DNA from: Kitasatospora sp. NBC_00240
Lineage (GTDB): Bacteria; Actinomycetota; Actinomycetes; Streptomycetales; Streptomycetaceae
Direction: 5' to 3'
NCBI RefSeq assembly: GCF_026342405.1
Contig: NZ_JAPEMU010000001.1
Location: 1,488,001-1,552,000, forward strand
Length of the DNA stretch: 64,000 nucleotides
Positions 53,985-62,906 of this stretch are shown here, one piece after another (positions within the stretch are counted from its first letter, which is position 1; each line of letters begins with the position of its first letter). The position numbers and the translations under genes were made by a program. Under the pieces are notes generated by a model. That model did no database searches. It was given only the letters and a program-made list of their open reading frames with translations, and was not told where the DNA came from.

Positions 53985-54034
53985 GGGTGCTGGGTGCTGG
54001 GTGCTGGGGTATTGGGGTGTACTGGGGTACTGGG
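53985..54034 (+). repeat. G-rich repeat with G-quadruplex potential upstream of the GH35 gene
   Basis: Seven G-tracts of three or four bases, at 53985, 53992, 53999, 54006, 54014, 54024 and 54032, are separated by loops of four to six bases (TGCT, TATT, TGTACT, TACT). The G-rich strand is the template strand of the GH35 gene, 11 to 60 bases upstream of its start codon. Confidence 0.85.
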
Positions 54035-54265
54035 TGCTGTTCGCGTACGTGGTGGACACGCCATGTCTGCTGTCCCGGCTCCCGACGGCTGCCCGACCGG
54101 GGCAGATCCCGTGCCGACCCCTCAGGGGGCCAAGGAGTCCGTTATGTGGCAGACCAAGGCGGCAGGGCGCTGCCGACCGTGAATGCGTCGTCCTCGGGGA
54201 AGACGTGCGCCCTTCAGGGGAATCTGCGCGGGGCAGGACCTGCATGCGGCACGGTGGCGCCGTCG

Positions 54266-54373
54266 TCAGGGGTCGCGCAGGAGGATCGGCGCGATGGCGG
54301 CGAGGAGCACGATCGCCAGGAGAGATCCGAGCACCCGATTGCGGAGTTCACGAAGGTGACCGGCGAAGGGCAT
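54266..54373 (-). pseudogene. tatC: 35-codon TatC amino-terminal remnant
   Basis: A short frame between tatA and the GH35 gene. Starting at ATG 54373 (GAGG four bases ahead), it begins MPFAGHLRELRNRVLGSL, which matches the conserved cytoplasmic N-terminus of TatC (HLxELRxR). One hydrophobic segment (LLAIVLLAAIAPILL) follows, then RDP and a TGA stop. Full TatC has six helices; five are missing and no continuation is seen in other frames downstream. The retained glutamate of HLRELR corresponds to the E. coli TatC residue linked to signal-peptide contact. It may be a decayed tatC, or a micro-protein that still binds Tat parts. The tatA-tatC gene order is the normal one. Confidence 0.6.
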
Positions 54374-54523
54374 GTTGCCTCGGGGCGTCCGGGGGCGCTT
54401 GGGAAGAGCTGTTCAACCTCCGTCCTCCAGTTCGCTCTTCGGGAACGGATGTCACGGGTCGACCAACGGTGCCCGGCACTGACACCCCACGGGATCCCGC
54501 GGAGCCCGCGGGCACGGCCGGGG

Positions 54524-54808
54524 TCAGGGTGCGTCGGCGGATCGACTGTTCTCGCGGAGCGCGGTGATGTTCGAGGCCGTCACGGGGGCCGGCCGCGGTC
54601 GCCCGGCGGGCGGGGCGGGCGCATCCTCCGCAACCGAACCCTCGGCGGGTACGTCGTCCTCGCGCAGGGCCTTCGTCTCCGCCTTCAGAATGCGCATCGA
54701 CTTGCCCAGACCGCGGGCCATCTCAGGCAGCTTCTTCGAGCCGAAGAGCAGAATGATGACAGCGAGCACCACCAACAGGTGCCAGGGTTCCAGACCGTTT
54801 CGCAGCAT
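54524..54808 (-). CDS. tatA: TatA paralogue (twin-arginine translocase pore subunit)
   Basis: A 94-residue TatA-family protein. One short N-terminal membrane helix (EPWHLLVVLAVIILLFG, about 7-23) is followed by the FGSKKLPEMARGLGKSMRILK amphipathic helix that is diagnostic of TatA, then an acidic, Pro/Ala-rich disordered tail. ATG 54808 has GGAAG four bases ahead. A main tat operon normally lies elsewhere in actinomycete chromosomes, so this looks like a dedicated extra copy. It sits between two genes encoding twin-arginine exported glycosidases (GH95 upstream, GH35 downstream), and a truncated tatC follows. A role in exporting those large enzymes is the inference. Confidence 0.88.
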   Translation of the reverse strand: MLRNGLEPWHLLVVLAVIILLFGSKKLPEMARGLGKSMRILKAETKALREDDVPAEGSVAEDAPAPPAGRPRPAPVTASNITALRENSRSADAP

Positions 54809-55060
54809 ATGCTTCCACGCTTCCTTCCATGCATTTCGCGGGTACGGGGAATTCCCCGGGCAGTCGGGCCGCGGGTCCGCGCTTGGGTCGACGCCGAGCC
54901 GACGAGCCGACGAGCCGACGGCGATGGTCGTCGGCACCGGTGGGGACCGTCCCCGGCGACCGCGTCGGGCGGGCACCGGGGACAGCCGTAGGGAGCGGAT
55001 GTTTCAGGCGCACGACGCCGTGTGGGCGACGAGGCGCAGGGCACTCACGTCCTCGCCGGC

Positions 55061-57916
55061 CTACCTGTTGACGCGGCGCCATTGCTGCTGGGTGCTGCCG
55101 TCGGGGGTCTGCTGTTCGAGGGTGGCGCCGTCGGAGGCGGACCGGTCGGTGATGCCGAGCACCTTGCCGCTGCGGGCACAGGTGAGGGTGACGTAGCCGT
55201 CGCCGGTGTCGGTCACCTTCCAGTGCTGGTTGTCCGCGTAGGTCGGGTTCCACTGGACCAGTCTCGCGCCGTCGGCGGTGCCGCCGCCGCTGACGTCCCA
55301 GGACAGGGCGGTGCCGCCGTGGGTGGTGCGGATCTCGTGGAGGCCGCCACCCACCGGGATGAAGCGGAACTGCTGGTTGGGCGCTTCGCTCGGCGTGTAC
55401 TGGATGAGCTCGGTGCCGGGGCCGGTGGAGGCGCCGGGGACGTCGACGGCCTTTCCGCTGAGGCGGTTGACCAGCTGGAACACGGTGTACCGGGCAGGCG
55501 GCGTGACGGTGACCGACCCGCTGGAGGGGATGGTGACCGGCTGGCTCCAGTCGCCGAAGACGACGGTGGTCGACCGTCCCGCCGGGCCCCGGAGGGTGGC
55601 GCTCGTGACCTGTCCGGACGACCAGCCGAGGTCGACGGTGAGACCGCCTCGTACGCCGATGCCGGTGACCGATCCGGAGGCGGCCCACGCGTCGGGCAGG
55701 GCGGGCAGGAGCTCGACGCGTCCGGGGCGGGACTGCACCAGCATGTCGAGCATCGCGACGGGCGTGCCGAAGTTGGCGTCGATCTGGAAGACCGTCCGGC
55801 CGCCGAGGCTGTACATGTCGAAAAGGTTGACGGCGGAGCCGTTGGCGGCGCCGACGGAGGGCTTCAGCACGTTCATGACGCACAGGTACGCCTTGTCGGC
55901 GTGCTTGAGGTGGGCCCAGCAGAGCGCTCGCCATGCGGTGGCCCAGCCGAAGCTCTCCGTCCCGCGTGCTTCGAGGAGCTTGGTGGCGCCGGCGACGAGG
56001 GCGGCGGGCGACTCCTGGAGGTTGACGCGATCGCCGGGGAACATCCCGATGAGCGGGGAGAGGTGGCGGTGGGCGGACTCGCCGAGATTGCCGTCGCTCA
56101 TCCATTCCTCCAGCCAGCCGCTGCTGGCGCTGACCTCGGGCAGGTAGAGCTTGTTCTGGAGCTGGGCGACGGTGGAAGCGTAGGAGGCGTCCTTGCCGAG
56201 CTTCGCCGCCGCGGCCCGGTAGTTCTTGAACAACTGCCAGACCAGCTCCTGGGCGTAGGTGATGCCCCGGGCGTCTTCGGGACCGTGCTCCGGCGACCAG
56301 TCGTGGTCGTCGACCAGGACCTGGCGGGCTGTCCCGGTCGCGGGGTCGGTCACGGTCGTCGTGATCAGCCGTGCCTGCCAGAACTGGCAGGCGCCCTTGA
56401 GCAGCGGGTAGATCTTGGCGAGGTGGGCGGTGTCCTGGGTGTACTCGTAGTGCTCGTACAGCGAGTTGCACATCCAGGCGTTGCCGGCCGGGTGCCACCA
56501 CCAACCGTTGCCGCCCCAGACGTTGGTGGAGATGGCCAGGGTCCAGCCCGCCACCTTGCCCGAGGTGTTGCGGAACCGGTTGCGGGAGTCCTGGAAGAGG
56601 TTCGTCGTCCTGGCCTGCCAGCCGGGCAGCTGCGCGACGCAGTAGTCGGTGAACGCGTCGAAGCACTCCGGAAGGCCCGCCCGGTCGGGCAGCCAGTAGT
56701 TCATCTGGACGTTGATGTCGGTGTGGTAGTCGCTCATCCAGTCGGGAGTGTTGCTGTCGATCCACAGCCCCTGCAGATTGGTCGGGAGGCTGCCCCGGGA
56801 GCCGGTGATCGTCAGATAGCGGCCGAACTGAAGGTAGGCGGCCTCCAGCTCCGGGTCGGACGCGGACCCGGCGGCGCGCGCCGCCAGCCGGGAAGGGGTG
56901 TCCAGCGCTCGCTGCGCGTCGGTGGAGACTCCCAGGTTCACCGACATCCGCTGCTGCAGCCGTTGGAAGTCGGCGACGTGCGTCGCCAGCAGCGCCGTGC
57001 CGCTCGCCGCCGCCGCGGCCGTCGCCCTGCTGCGGGCCGCGGTCAGCGGAACCAGCGTGGCGTTCTTGTAGGCGACGGAGGAGTCGGCCTTGTAGTTGGT
57101 GCCGCCGGAGAGGATCAGCACCACCTCGGTGCAGCCCGTGAACGTCACCTTCGACCCGGTCGCCGAGACGCTGCCGCCCGTACCGACCGCCTTGGCCAGG
57201 GCTGCGTACTTCAGCGTGTTGGGCAGTACCGCCGCGAACGAGGCCTCCGCCGCGCCGGCGTTGGACGTCACCGTCTCGCCACGCGTACCGGCGAGCGTCA
57301 ACGAGCCCGTGTAGGAGCCGCCGCCGCTCTGCGACAGGCGCACGACGAGGACGTCGTCGGGGAAGCTGGAGAACACCTCGCGCCGGTACGTCACGCCACC
57401 CAGCTGGTAGGAGGCGGTGGCCAGGCCGTTGCTCAGGTCGAGCGAGCGGCGGTAGCCGCTGATCGCGGAGCCGGTGTGGGCGGGGATCTCCAGGAAGGCC
57501 TTGGCCAGCATGCCGAAGGTGCCGAAGTCGTCCGTGCCGTAGGCGAACTGTCCGTCGGCCTGGAGCGTGGCGTTGGCGGTCCCCGTCCACAACGTCGCGT
57601 CCGTGAGGACGAGCACGTCCCGGGACGGGTCGCCGGACACCAGGGCCCCGAGCCGCCCGTTGCCGACGGGCAGGCCCTCCTGCATGATCGTGCTCTCCTG
57701 GCCCGGGGAGGGGTACCAGAGCGACAACGCCGCGCTTTCCGGCACGAGCGACAGCGTGGCCGGCCGGGTGACGGCTGCGGCGGATGTGGTGAACTCGGGC
57801 AGCGCCGACATCGCGAACAACGTCCCGAGAGCGGCGGCCGCTCTCAGAACACCACGGCGGGAGACCTCGGGCCCGCCGCCGACCGCCGGCCGTTGAGGGG
57901 TGGAATCGGACATCAT
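55061..57916 (-). CDS. Secreted GH95 alpha-L-fucosidase-type enzyme with ricin domain, Tat signal
   Basis: A 951-residue exported glycosidase. The twin-arginine signal VSRRGVLRAAAALG lies at about 18-32. The N-terminal beta-sandwich starts with LSLWYPSPGQ and MQEGLPVGNGRLGALVSGD, the classic GH95 opening. The (alpha/alpha)6 barrel has LPTNLQGLWIDSNTPDW, DINVQMNYWLP near 400 (catalytic asparagine region), WSPEHGPED near 542 and TVFQIDANFG near 708 (catalytic aspartate region). The last 130 residues are a CBM13/ricin domain (NQQFRF, NQHWKV, QQQWRR). GH95 members cleave alpha-1,2-L-fucose or alpha-L-galactose by inversion. The start ATG 57916 has TAGGAG ahead. It lies 87 bases after the GH110 gene, with which it is probably cotranscribed. 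Confidence 0.9.
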   Translation of the reverse strand: MMSDSTPQRPAVGGGPEVSRRGVLRAAAALGTLFAMSALPEFTTSAAAVTRPATLSLVPESAALSLWYPSPGQESTIMQEGLPVGNGRLGALVSGDPSRDVLVLTDATLWTGTANATLQADGQFAYGTDDFGTFGMLAKAFLEIPAHTGSAISGYRRSLDLSNGLATASYQLGGVTYRREVFSSFPDDVLVVRLSQSGGGSYTGSLTLAGTRGETVTSNAGAAEASFAAVLPNTLKYAALAKAVGTGGSVSATGSKVTFTGCTEVVLILSGGTNYKADSSVAYKNATLVPLTAARSRATAAAAASGTALLATHVADFQRLQQRMSVNLGVSTDAQRALDTPSRLAARAAGSASDPELEAAYLQFGRYLTITGSRGSLPTNLQGLWIDSNTPDWMSDYHTDINVQMNYWLPDRAGLPECFDAFTDYCVAQLPGWQARTTNLFQDSRNRFRNTSGKVAGWTLAISTNVWGGNGWWWHPAGNAWMCNSLYEHYEYTQDTAHLAKIYPLLKGACQFWQARLITTTVTDPATGTARQVLVDDHDWSPEHGPEDARGITYAQELVWQLFKNYRAAAAKLGKDASYASTVAQLQNKLYLPEVSASSGWLEEWMSDGNLGESAHRHLSPLIGMFPGDRVNLQESPAALVAGATKLLEARGTESFGWATAWRALCWAHLKHADKAYLCVMNVLKPSVGAANGSAVNLFDMYSLGGRTVFQIDANFGTPVAMLDMLVQSRPGRVELLPALPDAWAASGSVTGIGVRGGLTVDLGWSSGQVTSATLRGPAGRSTTVVFGDWSQPVTIPSSGSVTVTPPARYTVFQLVNRLSGKAVDVPGASTGPGTELIQYTPSEAPNQQFRFIPVGGGLHEIRTTHGGTALSWDVSGGGTADGARLVQWNPTYADNQHWKVTDTGDGYVTLTCARSGKVLGITDRSASDGATLEQQTPDGSTQQQWRRVNR

Positions 57917-58003
57917 GGTGCTGCTCCTACGGTCGACACGGGACGGAGATGGCGGCGGACGGCCTCGCGGGCGCCGGTCGCCCGAGACATGGGCGGTACC
58001 GGG

Positions 58004-60796
58004 TCACCACTCGGAGGTGAAGGGGACGGGGGCGCCGTTGACGGTGAACTTGCTGAACAGGAAGGGGGTGTCGGTGGTGGAGGGGTTCTCCACCTCGGCC
58101 AGCACGCCGAAGCGGGCACCGGTGAGCCAGGAGGCGTCGATCGGCGCGCCGACCGGAGTGAAGGTGGTGCCGTTCAGCGAGTACGAGGCGGTGACGGTGG
58201 CGCCGTTGCGCTGCAGCCGCAGCCAGATGTCCTGCTGGCCGGGGTCGGGGACGCGGGCGGGTTCGGTGGCCCAGCCGTTGGTCTCCGAGGAGAGGGTGAC
58301 GGTGGGGCTGCCGTTGTTGTTCTTGCGCTGGATGGCGATGTAGTCGTCGTCGCCGCGGTGGAGGAGGAGTCCGGCCTCCATGTAGCCGCGTTGGGTGCGG
58401 CCGCTCATCCTGACCGTCGCGGTGCCGGTGCCGTTTCCGGTGCCGGTGAGCAGGAGATTGTGGGCGCTGTTGGCGCCGGCCCACAGGAATCCGCTGCCGG
58501 TGGGGGTGAGCTGCAGGGTGTCGCCGGGCAGGACGGCGCGGTGGTCCGGCTGATCGCGGACCACGGACCAGGCGTCGGTGTTCAGATTGAGCGGCTTGGT
58601 GCAGGCGGGCGAGGCCGGGTCCCCGCCGACCGTCAGCGTGACCGGCACGCCTGTGGTGTCCCCGAGCTGGCTGTGGGTGACGGGCGTGATGACGGCCGTG
58701 CCGGCGGACCTGGCCGTGACCTTGCCGGTCGAGTCGACCTTGGCGACCGTCCCGTTGCTGGTGGTGTAGCTCACCGTCGGCAGCAGCGGAAGGACGCGGT
58801 CACCGCCGTTGACGACCTCGTCGCTGGTGACCTGGGCCGGGTCGGTGGCATCGAGGTCGGCGCGCAGGTTCAGGCCGTTGTCGAAGGCGTTGCCGTTGAT
58901 GACGGCCCCGGAGGAGCCGTGGTAGGAGAACAGCGAGGTGGAGGACGGCGAGGCGGTGGTGACGGTGCGCACGGAGGTGGTGGTGTTCCGTGCGGGGCAG
59001 AGGTTCTTCGCCTGGGCGGTGAAGGCGGTGTTGCGGTCGAGGCGGGAGACCGTGTTCGAGTTGAACGTGATGCCGCCGACGCTCTTGGCGTCGAGCAGCC
59101 GCACGTCACCGGCCTTGAAGGTGTTGGACTCGACGCGGATGTTGCGGTGCACCGGCTGGGCCGGGTCGAGGACCTGGTTGGTCGGCTCCACGAAGATCAC
59201 GGGGCTCGCGGGCCGCAGGAAGGTGTTGCCGCGGATCAGGACGTCGCGCACCGGCCCCGACTCGTACCACTGGTAGGCGTCGGAGGAGATGAAGACGCTG
59301 GCCATCGACATGCCGTCGAAGACGTTGTTCTCGATGACCACCGGCTTGCGGGTCGTCACCAGGACGCCCCGGGTGGGGATGTCGCGGAAGGTGTTGCCGC
59401 TGATCAGGACGGTCGGCGTGTAGGTGGTGTTCTCCACCACGAAGTCCCAGGGCCTGACCGAGTCCGGGAGCGGCTGGTCGAAGGTGACCGTCATGCTCGT
59501 CAGGGACTTGTCGTGGTCCTGGCCCGAGGGGCCGTCGACCGACACGACCTTCGCCGTCACCCCGGGCACCGCCACCATGGTGCGCTTGTCCACGATCTCC
59601 ACCTCGTCACCGGGGTGGTACTGCGGGAATCCGGCCGTCTCGTTGTGCCGGTACTCCAGGGTGAGGGTGTTCGGCGTGGGCCGCCCGGTCACCTCCAGGT
59701 AGGTGCCGTGGATGTTGATCGCGTCGTCGTGCGCACCGTCGAACACGTTGCCCGTGATCTTCACGGTGCCCTTGACGCCGGACATCTGGACGAAGTCCGC
59801 GAACCCGGCCGTGCTGCGCCCCGTGGCGGGGTCGGTGCGGAACTCGTTGCCGTCGAGCGTGATGTTCTCGCTGAGCTGGCCGACGAAGCCGAAGCCGTGC
59901 AGGTAGCCGGCCTTCAGGCCCTGGACGGTGACGTTCTTCGACTCCCAGAAGAGGGCGGAGGGGGTGTCCCGTGTGGTCTGCCGCATCTCGTAGACCAGCC
60001 CGCGGTCGCTCGGCGCGGTGCCGCTGCCGTAGTCGATGCGCAGCTTCTGGCCGCCGAGGTCCGTCATCGAGGCCACGTCGTCGAACAGCGGATTGGGTCC
60101 GCGCCAGGTGCGCTGCGCCACCGGGTCGTGGATCTGGGTGTACTCCATGCCGTTGACCCCGGACCAGTACGGCTGCCCGGTGGCCGGGCTCGTCTCCCCC
60201 CGCCAGGTGACCCATCTGTCCCAGACCGAGAAGCCGTTGCCCGAGGGGATCGTCAGGACCCGGTAGGCGTGGCCGTTGGAAACCCCCGATTCACCGACGG
60301 TGGCGTCGACGACCTTGGGGGCGGTGTAGTCGAAGCTGAAGTTCCTGACGGAGACGTTGGTGGAGCGGATGGCCGCGAAGGTGCTCATCAGCCCGTGGAA
60401 CTGCAGGTGCGATCCGCCTCCGTCGATCGTGACGTCGTGCATGTCCTCGACGAGGATGCCGATCCGCTTGTCCTTGTAGGCCTGGTCGGCGCCGACGGTG
60501 TTGGACACGTACAGCTCACGGCTCTCGGCCTGCTCGGGGTAGATCTGGTAGGTACCGTGCGGGAACAGGATCCGCACCGGGCCGGTGACCGTCTTGGCGT
60601 ACCGGACGGCCTGGGCCACGGCGGCGGCGCTGTCGCGCAGGCCGGTCGGGTCGGCGCCGAACGTGGTCACGTCGACCACGGTCTCGGTGGCTGCCCGGGC
60701 CGATCCCACGGGCACGGGCAGGACCAGTGCGGCGACCACGAGCGCGGCCGACATGCCCGCGACGGGCAACCCCCGCCGGCGAAGGAAGGGCTGCAT
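58004..60796 (-). CDS. Secreted GH110-type alpha-1,3-galactosidase (parallel beta-helix)
   Basis: A 930-residue exported protein. Residues 1-36 are a signal peptide ending in SARAA; the RRR near its start is not a standard Tat motif. A right-handed beta-helix spans about 40-640, with VDVTTFGADPTGLRDSAAAV, ESRELYVSNTVG, KRIGILVEDMHDVTIDGGG, HLQFHGLMSTFAAI and DGAHDDAINIHGTYLEV near 350-366. These blocks and their order recall GH110 alpha-1,3-galactosidases, known to remove the alpha-1,3-galactose of blood group B antigen; the DDAINIHGTY aspartates lie in the active-site region. A bacterial Ig-like domain (about 660-720) and a beta-sandwich C-terminus follow. ATG 60796 has TAGGAG ahead. Pectin-lyase-fold alternatives are possible but fit less well. 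Confidence 0.75.
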   Translation of the reverse strand: MQPFLRRRGLPVAGMSAALVVAALVLPVPVGSARAATETVVDVTTFGADPTGLRDSAAAVAQAVRYAKTVTGPVRILFPHGTYQIYPEQAESRELYVSNTVGADQAYKDKRIGILVEDMHDVTIDGGGSHLQFHGLMSTFAAIRSTNVSVRNFSFDYTAPKVVDATVGESGVSNGHAYRVLTIPSGNGFSVWDRWVTWRGETSPATGQPYWSGVNGMEYTQIHDPVAQRTWRGPNPLFDDVASMTDLGGQKLRIDYGSGTAPSDRGLVYEMRQTTRDTPSALFWESKNVTVQGLKAGYLHGFGFVGQLSENITLDGNEFRTDPATGRSTAGFADFVQMSGVKGTVKITGNVFDGAHDDAINIHGTYLEVTGRPTPNTLTLEYRHNETAGFPQYHPGDEVEIVDKRTMVAVPGVTAKVVSVDGPSGQDHDKSLTSMTVTFDQPLPDSVRPWDFVVENTTYTPTVLISGNTFRDIPTRGVLVTTRKPVVIENNVFDGMSMASVFISSDAYQWYESGPVRDVLIRGNTFLRPASPVIFVEPTNQVLDPAQPVHRNIRVESNTFKAGDVRLLDAKSVGGITFNSNTVSRLDRNTAFTAQAKNLCPARNTTTSVRTVTTASPSSTSLFSYHGSSGAVINGNAFDNGLNLRADLDATDPAQVTSDEVVNGGDRVLPLLPTVSYTTSNGTVAKVDSTGKVTARSAGTAVITPVTHSQLGDTTGVPVTLTVGGDPASPACTKPLNLNTDAWSVVRDQPDHRAVLPGDTLQLTPTGSGFLWAGANSAHNLLLTGTGNGTGTATVRMSGRTQRGYMEAGLLLHRGDDDYIAIQRKNNNGSPTVTLSSETNGWATEPARVPDPGQQDIWLRLQRNGATVTASYSLNGTTFTPVGAPIDASWLTGARFGVLAEVENPSTTDTPFLFSKFTVNGAPVPFTSEW

Positions 60797-60980
60797 GGCG
60801 TAACTCCTACGGTGGTGGGGGAAAGTGCCAGTCGGTCGGATCCGCTCGCACGGACCGAGCCGGTTCGCGTATCTGCGCGGCGTCCCGGCCACGCGATTGC
60901 GCTCTGTGGGTAGATCGGACAGTGCGCGCGCGGTCAGGGGTCCGGGCCGGCCCGGCTCGGGCCAAGCGCACTGTGCGGCG

Positions 60981-61009
60981 AGTGTTTTCGTAAACATCGG
61001 CTGTGTCAA
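60981..61009 (-). promoter_or_regulatory. Promoter with embedded LacI-type operator upstream of GH110
   Basis: On the minus strand, a perfect TTGACA (61009-61004), a 17-bp spacer and AACACT (60986-60981). The spacer and -10 are covered by TGTTTTCGTAAACA (60983-60996), a 14-bp near-perfect palindrome centred on CG, as in LacI/GalR-family operators. A repressor here would block RNA polymerase directly. No LacI-family gene is in the window. Confidence 0.55.
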
Positions 61010-61992
61010 TGGTCCTCGCACGGCTGGCCGCGACCGGTGGACAGAGCGCGCCGACCCAGCCGGGGGCACGGCAGGAGCAGCGTCTCACCGACCCTGCATC
61101 GCCTGGCGTACGAACGGCCGGGCTCGCGTCCCGCAGCGACAGTGGACACCGCAACGCCTTTCCGCAGGTGGCGTCGGTATCGCTACCGGCAGCGGCGACG
61201 AAGTACGTCGCGCCGGCCGCGAAGGCGGCGCGGGTAGCGGTTGGACCCGCCTCCGCAAGCCGGCGGGATCCCCCGGGCAAAAGGCTCGAATCGACAAGTG
61301 GTACCGGGCGGGCCCCACGACCCGGAGACCCAGAATCGGGACGATAGATCGGATGTTTCGGCGGCAGGGATCCACCCCTCGGGCCGGTGAAGGCCGGTCG
61401 GAACACCGCCCGGCCTTCCTGCCGGGCGGATGACCGTCGGCCGCCGGCGGGGCCGTGCGCGGGCCACCCGTCACGACTCCCGCACCGCCGTCCGGAGCGC
61501 GCCCGCCACTCCGGCGCATGACCCTCGACGCGTTCTGCCCGTCACCCCCCGCAGAAGCCGGCGGCACGGGACCGGGAGCCACCGGCCGACCCGGCATGAC
61601 CCGGGGCACCCGGCCGAAGTCCCGGTGATCGCGTCAGCCGGTGGCACGACCCGTACCTCCCGCGCGGGCAAGGTTCGTACGACGACCACATCAGGCTCGC
61701 GCATTGCTTGACTCCCGCCCGTCGGCGGTGGAAGCTGTCCGCCAGCCTCCTGTTGGCGCAAACATGAGCAGAGTGCACGAGCCCTCAAGTCCATGGCGTG
61801 CCTTGCCGAACGGCGAAGCAGGACAACGGACCCCGGTGGCCCGGTGGGGCCGTCCCCACCGGGCGGCCCCACCGGTCTCCGTCGAGGCGGGCGACGGCGC
61901 GCGCTCCTCAGCCGCGCTCCTCAGCCGCGGCCCGCAGCCCCGAAGGAAGTACCCCCACGTGCGGCCCGCACCGCCGTGACACCGACCCCGTC
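61010..61992. other. Long region without a supported intact gene
   Basis: Nearly 1 kb between the glycosidase promoter and the pseudogene. It probably includes the lost 5' part and the promoter of the decayed phospholipase gene. TTGACT at 61708 is followed by CCGCC-CGTC-GGCGG and by GAAGCT (17-bp spacing) or AGCTGT (19-bp spacing). Open frames here lack ribosome sites. Confidence 0.4.
61708..61738 (+). promoter_or_regulatory. Possible promoter of the lost phospholipase gene
   Basis: TTGACT (61708-61713) with a dyad CCGCC-CGTC-GGCGG in the spacer. Read with 17-bp spacing the -10 is GAAGCT; with 19-bp MerR-like spacing it is AGCTGT. Both -10 boxes are weak. Confidence 0.3.
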
Positions 61993-62704
61993 CCGCCCCT
62001 CTTCGACGCGTGGAACACCGCCCGCAGCCCGGGCGTCGGGATGGGCTACTTCACCCGCCCGGACCTGGACTTCTACTACCAGCTCGCGGACAGCTTCACC
62101 TCTTCTGCATCGACATGGCCAACAGCGGCACCGCCGGACTGTGCGTCTACCTCTACCCCAACGCGTACCGTACGGACGGCCCCTGGCGGCACACCGTCGA
62201 AGCCGGGAAGACCCTGACCGACTACTTCGTCAGCGGCAGTCCGGACGGCGGCTACGACCTCTCCCTCTACGGCCCGAACGGCCTGCACCGGCGCTTCCGC
62301 GGCAACCGGGTCACCGCCACCACCGCCGGGCAGGCCAACCCCGAGGTCACCGCACGGGCCGACGGCGCGAACGGCCGCCTCATGGTCGCCGACCCCGGCG
62401 ACCCTGCCGCACGAGATCCAGCTCGACACGGGCGGCCCCCACGCGGTGACCCGGCTGTGCTACCTGCCGAGGCAGAGCGGCGGAGCGAACGGCCGCATCG
62501 GCCGGTACGAGGTCTACGTCAGCAACGACGCCACCAATCGGGGCACCCCGGTCGCCACCGGCACCTTCGCCGACGCCGCCCAGCCCAAAGCCGTCGCCTT
62601 CGCTACGGTCAACGGCCGGTACGTTGCGACTGCGCGCCCTCACGGAGGCGGGCAACCGCGGGCCGTGGACCTCCGCCGCGGAGATCGTCGTCACCGGCAC
62701 CTGA
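61993..62704 (+). pseudogene. Decayed phospholipase C fused to an F5/8-type C domain tail
   Basis: Three coding remnants in different frames. At 61993-62100, PLFDAWNTARSPGVGMGYFT and FYYQLADSFT match an internal part of bacterial phosphocholine-type phospholipase C. At about 62103-62392 another frame gives IDMANSGTAGLCVYLYPNAY, TVEAGKTLTDYF, GGYDLSLYGPNGLHRRFRGN, the C-terminal domain of the same enzyme family; the catalytic part between them is missing. At 62404-62626 LPHEIQLDTGGPH and GRIGRYEVYVSND begin a discoidin (F5/8C) domain. A one-base insertion near 62625 shifts the frame, after which LRALTEAGNRGPWTSAAEI ends at the TGA of 62702-62704. The whole is nonfunctional: a large deletion plus frameshifts. 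Confidence 0.75.
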
Positions 62705-62906
62705 TCCTGGCAGCGTGCGTGGCGGGTACGGGAGGCAGGCGCGTGGGTCGCCGGCCGCGGGCGCCGGCGGAGCACGGCACCGGACGGCGCCCCGGAGGGC
62801 CGGCTCCACCCGCCCGAGCGGTGTCACCGGGGTGCCGGTCCGGGTACGTACTGGTCGTCCGCCGGCGCAGGTGCCCGCGGAGCAGCGGCTACAGATCGGA
62901 GTTCAG

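Noticed and set aside
55022..60913. A 1963-codon open frame on the plus strand opposite GH95 and GH110
   Set aside because: It mirrors the codon bias of the minus-strand genes, has no recognisable domain and spans several real genes; it is an antisense shadow typical of high-GC DNA.
61763..61979. A frame starting at ATG 61763 after the possible promoter at 61708
   Set aside because: It is Arg/Pro-rich with no ribosome site or motif, and the pseudogene remnants lie in other frames downstream.
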